64,000 bases of DNA from JAWKTT01 sp041398965 (lineage in GTDB: Bacteria; Planctomycetota; Planctomycetia; Planctomycetales; Planctomycetaceae), in NCBI GenBank assembly GCA_041398965.1, contig JAWKTT010000005.1, positions 191,297 through 255,296 on the forward strand. Reading direction: 5' to 3'. Below are positions 27,674 through 36,600 of the stretch, piece by piece. How positions within the stretch are numbered: position 1 is the stretch's first letter; the number at the start of each line of letters is the position of its first letter. The notes below the pieces were generated by a model. That model did not search any database. It saw nothing but the letters and a program-made list of their open reading frames with translations, and was not told where the DNA came from. Both the position numbers and the translations under genes were made by a program.

Positions 27674-30166
27674 ATGTTGAAAAGACTGGCGTGGAGACTT
27701 CGCGGGCTGATTGCCTTGGCGATACTCGCGGGGAGCGGGGGGCCTGTGTTTGGCGTCGAGTATCCCGGGTTGGGGCCGAAGGGGGACCTCGTTCGGCTGG
27801 AGATCGAGCAGGCGGGGGACCCTGTGCTGATGGGGCGAAACGCTCGGAAACAAATGGTGGTTACGGGTGTTTACTCGAGCGGGCAAAAGCACGACCTGAC
27901 TTACGGGGTTGCGTACAGCGTCGACGCACCTCAAGTCATGACCGTCGACGCGGAAGGGCTCGTGATCCCTCGGGCGGATGGTGAGGCGACGATTACCGCT
28001 CGCGAGCCAGGGGGGAAGACGGTCGCCATCAAGTTGACCGCAGCGAGGTGTAATGAAGAGCTTTCGGTGAACTTTGAAAATGAGATCGTCCCGATCTTTA
28101 CGAAGCTGGGCTGCAATGCCGGGGGATGCCACGGAAAGTCGGACGGGCAGAACGGCTTCCGACTCTCGTTGCTCGGATTCTATCCTCAAGAGGACTACGA
28201 GTATCTCGTTCATGAAGATCGTGGGAGACGGATTTTCCCGGCCGACGCCGAGTTCAGTCTGCTACTGCAAAAGGGGACGAACACTCTTCCACACGGAGGG
28301 GGACGTCGCATGTCTCCGGGGTCGTATGAAGCTGATCTGATTGCTCGCTGGATTCGTCAGGGAACACCGATGGGGGCTCCCGATGATCCGAAGATCTCCA
28401 AGATCGAGGCTGTTCCGTCCGTGCGAGAAATGAACTTCCAGTCGACACAGCAGTTGTCTGTGATTGCCCACTACACTGATGGTTCAACCCGGGATGTGAC
28501 TCGCCTTGCGTCCTACGAAGCGAACCATGCCGAGATGGCGATCTCGAATGTTTCCGGACGTATCACCGTCGAAGATGTTCCCGGTGAAGTGGCGATCATG
28601 GTCCGATTCGGCGGCGAGGTTGCGGTCTTTCGAGCCATTATTCCTCAAGGCTTGCCCGTCCCCTCGACCCCTCCACAAAAGAACTTCATCGATCAACTCG
28701 TCTTTGGAAAGTTGAAACAACTTGGAATTCCCCCCGCAGACCTGTGTGACGATGCGACGTTTGTTCGCCGAGCAACCATTGACATCGCGGGGCGGCTACC
28801 AACAGGGGAAGAGGTCGAGCAGTTTGTGGCCGACAAGAATCCCGCAAAGCGGGACGCTCTGGTTGATCGACTTGTCGATTCGCCGGGATATGCCGACTAC
28901 TTCGCCAACAAGTGGGCTTCTGTCTTGAGGAACAAGCGGCGTAATGGGAACGACATTCCGTATACCTATCGCTTCCATACCTGGATTCGGCAGTCACTGA
29001 ATGAAAACGTTCCCTACGACAAGTTCGTCCGCGGTGTGTTGACGGCCACCGGTGATCCCGAAACTCACCCTCCTGTTGCATGGTATCGTGAAGTTGGCAC
29101 GTCGACGGCTCAGATGGAAGACACGGCACAACTCTTTCTTGGGATGCGTCTCGCCTGCGCCAAATGTCATCACCATCCGTTCGAGCGATGGAGTCAACAG
29201 GACTACTACGGTTTTGAGGCGTTCTTCTCTCAGGTCACCCTGAAGAACAGCAAGTACAACCAGCAGACGAATACGCCGGACATGGTCACCGTGCGGGCCA
29301 TTGCTCCCAAGTCCCGTAATCCGCGGACAGGAGATGATGTCGTTCCGACCGGTTTGGGGAGTGAGCCGCTCGACATCAAGCCCTACGAGGATGCCCGACA
29401 TCAATTGCTTGACTGGATGTCTGCGCCCGACAATCCGTTTTTCTCGAAGGCACTGGTTAACCGCTATTGGAAGCACTTCTTTGGGCGAGGGATTGTTGAC
29501 CCTGAGGACGACCTTCGAGTGACCAACCCCCCGTCAAATCCCGAATTGTTGGATGCCCTCGCAAAGCACTTCATCGACCGAAAGTTTGACCTGAAGGACC
29601 TGGTTCGGACGATCTGCAAGTCGAGTACCTATCAGCTGAGCTCTCAGCCGAACGAGGGAAACATCAATGACAAACAGAACTATTCACGGTTCTATCCGCG
29701 GCGACTTCCGGCCGAAGTCTTGTATGACGCCGTGAACGCGGTCGCACAGACCCCTTCCAATTTCGGTGGCATCCCTCAGGGGACGACCGCTGTGCAATTG
29801 CCTGACAACGGATTCAACAACTACTTCTTGCAAGTGTTTGGCAAACCAGAGGCAGAGTCGGCCTGTGAATGTGAGCGATCGGCTGAGGCCAATTTGTCTC
29901 AGTCATTGCACATGCTCAATTCGTCCGACATTCAGGGGCGTCTGCAGAACGGAAATGGCCGGGCGGCTAAACTCGCCCGAGAGATCGAACGTGCCGATTC
30001 CGACAAGGTTCGAGAACTGTATCTGTCTGCGTTCAGTCGTGAGCCAACTCAGGAGGAGATCGACTTTATCGTGAACCGCGTCTCGACGTATCAGAACCGC
30101 CAGCAGGCATGGGAAGATGTGTTGTGGGCGGTGTTCAACGCCAAGGAATTCCAGTTTGTTCAGTGA
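27674..30166 (+). CDS. DUF1549/DUF1553 protein with bacterial Ig-like domain and cytochrome-like motifs
   Basis: 830 residues with a signal peptide (LRGLIALAILAGSGGPVFG). Order of parts: an Ig-like (BIG2-type) domain at about 38-122; a heme-like motif CX4CH (Cys147, Cys152, His153) in a segment typical of planctomycete cytochrome-like domains; a second Ig-like region (about 235-325); DUF1549 (about 340-560), which includes CAKCHHHPFERW with CxxCH at 495-499; and DUF1553 (about 580-820) starting DARHQLLDWMSAPDNPFFSKA (in part) with NRYWKHFFGRG. The family function is unknown; the cysteine-histidine motifs suggest heme or metal. It partners with the DUF1501 gene upstream and leads the next two giant genes. 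Confidence 0.92.
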   Translation: MLKRLAWRLRGLIALAILAGSGGPVFGVEYPGLGPKGDLVRLEIEQAGDPVLMGRNARKQMVVTGVYSSGQKHDLTYGVAYSVDAPQVMTVDAEGLVIPRADGEATITAREPGGKTVAIKLTAARCNEELSVNFENEIVPIFTKLGCNAGGCHGKSDGQNGFRLSLLGFYPQEDYEYLVHEDRGRRIFPADAEFSLLLQKGTNTLPHGGGRRMSPGSYEADLIARWIRQGTPMGAPDDPKISKIEAVPSVREMNFQSTQQLSVIAHYTDGSTRDVTRLASYEANHAEMAISNVSGRITVEDVPGEVAIMVRFGGEVAVFRAIIPQGLPVPSTPPQKNFIDQLVFGKLKQLGIPPADLCDDATFVRRATIDIAGRLPTGEEVEQFVADKNPAKRDALVDRLVDSPGYADYFANKWASVLRNKRRNGNDIPYTYRFHTWIRQSLNENVPYDKFVRGVLTATGDPETHPPVAWYREVGTSTAQMEDTAQLFLGMRLACAKCHHHPFERWSQQDYYGFEAFFSQVTLKNSKYNQQTNTPDMVTVRAIAPKSRNPRTGDDVVPTGLGSEPLDIKPYEDARHQLLDWMSAPDNPFFSKALVNRYWKHFFGRGIVDPEDDLRVTNPPSNPELLDALAKHFIDRKFDLKDLVRTICKSSTYQLSSQPNEGNINDKQNYSRFYPRRLPAEVLYDAVNAVAQTPSNFGGIPQGTTAVQLPDNGFNNYFLQVFGKPEAESACECERSAEANLSQSLHMLNSSDIQGRLQNGNGRAAKLAREIERADSDKVRELYLSAFSREPTQEEIDFIVNRVSTYQNRQQAWEDVLWAVFNAKEFQFVQ

Positions 30167-30392
30167 CTCCGCTCGAGGAGTCTATTCGCGGAGATATGTT
30201 CTTTCGGTTCGCTGGTCGAATCCTTCCGGGCGAGGCACAGGTTTCCTGATAGTGCCGATCGAAACGATTCAAGACAGATCTTTCGGACGGCCAGGGAGCG
30301 TGATCTTATGACGGTCGAAGCCCAGATTGGCGTCAAGCTTCGATCCGCGGCCGGCTGAGTTCCCTGTTGTTTCATTCCCCTGAGTGTTGACC

Positions 30393-33300
30393 ATGAAGCG
30401 AGTCCCCCTTGTCTCTCTCCGAATTCATTCCTGGTTGATCTGCCTGGTTTGCGGGTTGCTGGCCGGTTTGGGAGTCGTGACTCCGGCCGAAGCCCAACTC
30501 CCCGCTGCACGACTGGATGAAGTGTTCCCAGCAGGTGCTGCTCCGGGGGCCACCATCGAAGTGACGATTGCCGGAACCGATCTCGACGACGTTGATCGGT
30601 TGCAGTTCTCGCATGTGGGCATCAAAGCGGCTCGTAAAATGGCCGAGCCAACACCATTCGATGAGGGACCGCAGCCCGTCGACAATGTGTTTGTGCTCAG
30701 TATTGCCGGCAATGTCCCACCCGGCCGCTATGAGGTGCGTTGCCTGGGGAAATACGGACTGTCTAATCCGAGAACCTTTGTGATTGGACGACTCACTGAG
30801 GTTGTTGAGAGTGAGCCGAACGGCGGAAATGCACTTCCCCAGTGGACCGAAGTTGATGACGGCATGGGGGGGAAGAAGCGGATCAATGAAGCGTCCGAGT
30901 TGAGTTTGCCGGCAACGATTAACGGACAGTCGAGGAACGGTGCCGATGTCGACTGGTTTCGATTCACAGGGAGCGGGGGGCAGCGAATTCTGCTCGATGG
31001 TTATTCCCACAGGATCGACTCCCGCATGGATTTGGCGGTGACGGTCTTCAATAGTTCGGGCCGTGCCATCGGACAATCCAAGTCGGGACCGTCGGGTGAC
31101 CCACTGGTTGATGTCACGCTTCCTGGCGATGGAGAGTATTTCGTCAAGGTTCACGATGCCCTATATGGGCAGGGCACCGGAAACTTTTACCGCATCGACA
31201 TCGGCGTCCTGCCTCACCTTGATTTTGTATTTCCTCCCGCCGGACTTCCCGGATCGAACGACGAGTACACAGTCTATGGTCGGAATCTTCCCGGCGGTCA
31301 TGAGAGTGGACTGACCATCGATGGCAGTGCGGTGCAGATGGTGAAAACGCGGATTCCCATTCCGGGCAGCGTCGTTGATCAGCTTACGTTTTCTGGTCGA
31401 CTCGACCCGCACATGGGGGGAATGGACGGCATTGAACATCGAGTGACCAGCGGGAATCTTCAGTCGAATCCGCTGCTCATTACCTCGGCGAGTGCCGCTG
31501 TCGTGCTTGAACAACCCAACAATGACAGCGCAGACACTCCGCAGAAACTGACACCACCCTGCGAGGTCGCGGGGCAGTTCTTTCCCCTTCGCGATGTCGA
31601 CTGGTTCAGCTTCGAGGCAAAACAGGGGGATGTTTGGTCGATCGAACTCTATTCGCATCGACTCAACCTGCCGACAGATCCAGCGATCCTCATTCAGCGA
31701 GTGAGTGTCAATGAACAGGGGGAACAGCAAGTCAGCGATGTCACTTTTCTGGATGATGTGACGTTGCAAAACTTCAACAATCGTTCCGGATTGCATGAGT
31801 TCGACATGCGGACCACAGACCCGTCGTATCTCCTGAATGTTCCGGCAGACGGGACATATCGCATCCTTGTCAAAGACGGATTCAGTTCGGTTGCCAGTGA
31901 TCCGCGTCTTGTTTATCGCCTGGCGATACGGAAGCCGACTCCGGACTTTCGGATTGTGGCTGTTCCGGGTGACTCGACCGGGGCGCTGATGTTGCGAAAG
32001 GGGGGGCGTGACGTCGTACGTGTCTTTGTCGACCGACAGGATGGTTACGACGGAGAGGTCCAAGTGGCCGCAACCGGGTTGCCAGCGGGAGTCACCACGG
32101 AAGAGATCACCATCGGACCGGCGAATCAGATGGGAACACTCGTTCTGACAGCCGCTGAGGATGCGACGACCGATGTCGGAACACTTCAGATAACAGCCAA
32201 GGGTCTCGTCGGGGGCAAGGAGGTCACCCGTAAAGCACGCTATGGGGGGGCATTGTCTCCCTTTCAGTTCAATCAACCCAACTCCAACATTCCCAGCGTT
32301 CCGTCTCGACTTGTTGACCGAATTCAGGTCTCAGTTTCTGAAGCAGAGACCTCGCCTCAACTGCTCACAATTGGCGATGGAAAAGCCATTGAGACCTCGC
32401 GGGGGGGCGTCGTTAAGGTGCCGTATCAGTTCAAGAAGCAGGAAGGGGTCGGCGGGAACCTCATCGGATTTCCGATCGATTTCCCTCCGCAAACCAATGC
32501 TCAGCAGGTCAACATTGGCGCGAACGAGAAGGGAGAATTCGAATTACGATTTCAGGCGAACACACCTCCGGGAACGTACACCTTCTATCTCGCCGGTTTT
32601 AATCAGGGGATGCAATACAAAAGGAATCCGGAGGCGGCGGCTCGCGCCAAGGAGCGACAGGAGCGGATCGCGAAGATTCTAACCGAGGCACAGCAGAAGG
32701 CTCAGGCTGCTCAACAGACCGCCCAGACAAAGGCCAATGAACTCAATCAGGCGAATACGGCACTCACGCAAGCCAATGCTGCAAAAACCCAGGCAGATCA
32801 ACTGGTGATTTCGAGCGACTCAACCCTCAAACAGGCCGAGGCGAACCTGAAGCAGAAACAGGAACAGTCGGCCGCAAATCCGGCAGATGAGGGGTTAAAG
32901 TCTCAGGTGGCGACAGCACAGACAGCCGTCGACGATGCCGCCAAGAAGCTAAAAGAGGTGCAGACCGCCGCCGCGGAGTCGCTCAAAAAACTGGAAGAGG
33001 CGATGACTTCGCAGGTCGTCGCAACCGAGGCGAAATCGAAAGCCGACATGGAACTCCAACAGACGCAGCAGTTCCAGCAACAGGCTCAACAGGAAAAGCA
33101 ACGAGCCGATCAAGTTGCAAACCAGAAGCAGAGCGAGGCGAATCCGCGTGGTATCAACGTCAATGTTCCGTCGAACTCCGTGACGATCAAGCTCGCAGAA
33201 TTTCCGGTCAACGTGGATGCAATGGCCGAAGCGGTTTCGGTGAAGCAGGGCGAGAAGGCCGAGGTTGCCGTGAAGGTGACACGCTTGTACGGCTTCACCG

Positions 33301-33533
33301 CTGCGGTATCTGTGCAGACGCAACTTCCCGGTGGCGTGGGTGGTGTTGGTATCCAGAACGTCAATATCCCGGACAACCAGCAGGAGGCAAAGTTTGAAAT
33401 CTCAACTGCCCCAAACGCGACGGTCGGTGAGCATACCTGCACTCTCCGGCTTCAGATGAACTTCAATGGGCAAAACCTGATCATGGAACGTCCGTTGAAA
33501 GTGACGGTCGTTGAAGTGAAGCCGTCGCCATAA
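30393..33533 (+). CDS. Exported multidomain protein with PPC-like beta domains and a coiled coil
   Basis: 1,046 residues from ATG at 30393. A signal peptide ends near VVTPAEAQ. The N-terminal half has beta domains, including two that resemble bacterial pre-peptidase C-terminal (PPC) domains: VDWFRFTGSGGQRILLDGYS followed by GDGEYFVKVHDALYG, and VDWFSFEAKQGDVWSIELYS followed by DGTYRILVKDGF. A long Ala/Gln/Lys-rich coiled coil occupies about residues 743-913, then a short beta domain closes the protein. It lies 226 bases after the DUF1549/1553 gene and 122 bases before the cytochrome/WD40 gene, so the three look like one unit. It is probably a cell-surface scaffold. Confidence 0.8.
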   Translation: MKRVPLVSLRIHSWLICLVCGLLAGLGVVTPAEAQLPAARLDEVFPAGAAPGATIEVTIAGTDLDDVDRLQFSHVGIKAARKMAEPTPFDEGPQPVDNVFVLSIAGNVPPGRYEVRCLGKYGLSNPRTFVIGRLTEVVESEPNGGNALPQWTEVDDGMGGKKRINEASELSLPATINGQSRNGADVDWFRFTGSGGQRILLDGYSHRIDSRMDLAVTVFNSSGRAIGQSKSGPSGDPLVDVTLPGDGEYFVKVHDALYGQGTGNFYRIDIGVLPHLDFVFPPAGLPGSNDEYTVYGRNLPGGHESGLTIDGSAVQMVKTRIPIPGSVVDQLTFSGRLDPHMGGMDGIEHRVTSGNLQSNPLLITSASAAVVLEQPNNDSADTPQKLTPPCEVAGQFFPLRDVDWFSFEAKQGDVWSIELYSHRLNLPTDPAILIQRVSVNEQGEQQVSDVTFLDDVTLQNFNNRSGLHEFDMRTTDPSYLLNVPADGTYRILVKDGFSSVASDPRLVYRLAIRKPTPDFRIVAVPGDSTGALMLRKGGRDVVRVFVDRQDGYDGEVQVAATGLPAGVTTEEITIGPANQMGTLVLTAAEDATTDVGTLQITAKGLVGGKEVTRKARYGGALSPFQFNQPNSNIPSVPSRLVDRIQVSVSEAETSPQLLTIGDGKAIETSRGGVVKVPYQFKKQEGVGGNLIGFPIDFPPQTNAQQVNIGANEKGEFELRFQANTPPGTYTFYLAGFNQGMQYKRNPEAAARAKERQERIAKILTEAQQKAQAAQQTAQTKANELNQANTALTQANAAKTQADQLVISSDSTLKQAEANLKQKQEQSAANPADEGLKSQVATAQTAVDDAAKKLKEVQTAAAESLKKLEEAMTSQVVATEAKSKADMELQQTQQFQQQAQQEKQRADQVANQKQSEANPRGINVNVPSNSVTIKLAEFPVNVDAMAEAVSVKQGEKAEVAVKVTRLYGFTAAVSVQTQLPGGVGGVGIQNVNIPDNQQEAKFEISTAPNATVGEHTCTLRLQMNFNGQNLIMERPLKVTVVEVKPSP

Positions 33534-33655
33534 CGACGCATTGCATTACGACGATGTAAGTCACTCGCACGACGAACCGTTGATATTGATTCCCCACTGT
33601 TTCGTTAGACGTGTCGATGACAACGTCTGACACCATTTGTATCGCGGAGAATGGT

Positions 33656-36600
33656 ATGTTGAAGTCTCGATCTCGGACGATGTTGCTTAACCTTTGCAAC
33701 GCAATGGCCATCGCGATTCTTCTGGTCCCACCTGTGTTGCAAGCGGCACCTATTCCGATCGACGACGTGAAACGTGCGGAACCTGTTTCGTTCGAAAAGG
33801 AAATATTCCCGATTCTTCAAAGGAACTGCCTTTCCTGTCATTCGGCAAGTGAAAGAGAGGGAGACTTGGTGCTCGAATCGCCCCAAGGGATATTGAAGGG
33901 GGGAGACACCGGACCAGCGGCCATTCCTGGAAAGGGGAGCGATTCACTGATCCTGAGGGTGGCGTCTCACCAGTCAGACCCGGTGATGCCACCAGCCGGA
34001 AACGATGTCGCAGCGAAGAATCTAACCCCGGCCGAACTGGGATTGCTTAAGCTCTGGATCGACCAAGGGGCGAAGGGGAGCGGGGGGATCGATTCGTTGT
34101 CCCCGACTCGCTGGCAGCCACTCCCAGCGGGGCTTCATCCGGTTCATGCGCTTGCCCTCACCGAAGACGGTCAGTATGCCGCTGTCAGTCGTGCCAACCA
34201 GATTTTCCTGTATCACATTCCGACCGGAACGCTGGTGACCCGATTGTCGGACCCGGCTCTGGCCCAGTTCATGCCCCAATCGACTCCCGTCGATCCGCAA
34301 GTCAAGAGCGGTACGGTCAATGGTGGCGTGCAAGTGGCGTCGGGAGGAAATGTCGAGGCATCGTCAGATGGGCCGGGCAATGGCCCGCAGGTGGTCGAGA
34401 TCACCGGCATCGCACATCGTGATTTGGTGCAGTCACTCGCGATCAATGTCGATGGAGACCTGCTTGCGTCCGGAAGCTACCGAGAGGTCAAACTTTGGCG
34501 TCGGCCGCGAGATGTGACTCGACGAAACATCGCTCTTGGAGGAAAGGGGACTGCGGTTGCTGTGAGTTCCGACAATCAATGGATTGCGATCGCCACCGAC
34601 AAGCCGGAGGTAAAGTTGTTCAAAGTCGCGGACGGGCAACCGGGACCAGTTCTGACGGGTCACACAGACCGTATCACCTCTCTGCGATTCAGTGAGGACA
34701 GTCAGCAACTGTATTCGTCATCAATCGACCAGACAGTACGTCTCTGGAACGTGCCTGAAGGAAAGCCCCTTGGCATCATTGAGACTTCGGCCCCGGTCAA
34801 CGCGGTCGAGCTTGTCTCGTCGGGAGTTGTTGCCACGGATCAACCTCCAACGTCACCAATTCTTATCACTGGGCACGCCGACAACTTAGTGCGAGTCTGG
34901 CAGTCGAATCTCTCGAACGGTACCGCAATTCCCAATGTTCTGGCGAACCTCGAACGGACGACGACATCTCCCGATGGCTCTCTGCTGGCAATGGTTGATA
35001 ACGCGGGAAGTGTCCGGGTGCTGTCGTTATTTGAGGTAGAAGGAACTCCCGTCGGCCGCGAACTGGCAACCTGGAAAATCGAACGGGGCATCACCGCATT
35101 GACTTTCGTTCGACTGAATGGAGTTCCGACACCAACTGCGGAACTGCCGGCCCAGGGATACGTGCTCGCAACCGGTTCGACCGATGGTTCGATCCGCGTT
35201 TGGAGCCTGCCGGAACATCAGTTGATTCAAGAGTGGCGTGGGGATGCTGTTGCAGTGAAGGCAATCTCGTCATCGGCCGACGGGAAGCTCTTGGCAACGG
35301 GTCTTGAGAATGGTGCGATGACTCAGTGGGATCTTGCGGCCACACTGTCGCCTCCACCTGTCGAGAACGAGGTCATACACGATTCGCAGTCACCAGTCAC
35401 CCTGACTGCGTTGTCTCCGTCGAAGAAGCTGTTGGCGGTTGTTGGCGTCAAAGACGGACAGCCCGCGATCTATGTCAGGAACCTGGAGACTCAACAGTTG
35501 ATAGCGGCATTCAAGGGGCATGTGGGGGCCGTTCGCTCTCTGGCATTTACCAGTGATGAGACTGGACTGCTGAGTGGTGGAGACGACAAGTCGATTCGTC
35601 TCTGGAATCTCCAGAATCCGACAGAGCCAGAGAAGGCAAAGTTGGACGCCTTGCCGTCCGCAGTCACTGCGGTTGCAGCCAGTGGTGATGGCACGCAGTG
35701 GCTTGCAGGTTTTGCTGACAACTCCCTTCGGCTCTACAACCCGGCAGGAGCGACGCCCGAAGAGATCGTGGTCCGAGAATTTTCCGGGAATAGCGGGGCG
35801 ATTCTGGCCGCTGGTTACTTCAACGGTCAGCCCTACTCGGTCTCTGCGGATAAGTCGGTCAGGTTTTGGAATGCAGCAGATGGTTCGCAGACTCGAACAT
35901 TCAACATGCCAGCTGCGATTACGTCCTTCACGATTTCAGGCGATGGTCAACGGATGGCGTTTGGTGGTGACGACAAACAGGTGCGGATTGTTCAGACAGA
36001 CAATGGCACGGTCGTTCAGACGCTTCCCGGTTTTCAGCAGACCACAACATCACTCGCATTCTCGGCAGACAATCAGCACCTCTCGGTGTTGTCCAGTGGT
36101 GGTGAACTATCTCGATGGCAACTTTCCAGTCAGCGGCTCCTGGAGGCGTCTGTCGACGCAAACCAAACGACCCTGTTTCAAACCGCCGACGTCGCATCAC
36201 TGATGGTGGGAGACAAGGAGGGGCGAATCCTGAAGAAGAAATTTCGATTTCAGAGTTTCTTCGATGGGAACACACAGCCCGTGACGGATCTGCTGTATCA
36301 CCCGAACGGATCGGTCCTGTTGATGACCGGTGCCGACGGATCATTTCGCGGTTACAACGCACAGGACGCCCAGGCAACATTCGCGACCAATCACGGTGCC
36401 GCTGTACACGATCTGGCAATCTCGGCTGATGGAAACACGTTGTCGACAGCGGGCGAGAATGCTCAGGTCCGATTATGGAATATCAGTGGTGGCGCTGTTG
36501 GGCCTCAGCAGTTAACAGGATTCGCAGGTCCTGTGTTCCACACCTGTTTTTCCAGCAACGGTACGCGACTGTTTGCCGCAACTGGTGGAGAGAAGCCGGC

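Noticed and set aside
31161..32276. 371-codon open frame on the minus strand
   Set aside because: Antisense to the PPC-like/coiled-coil protein gene; composition is that of a shadow frame.
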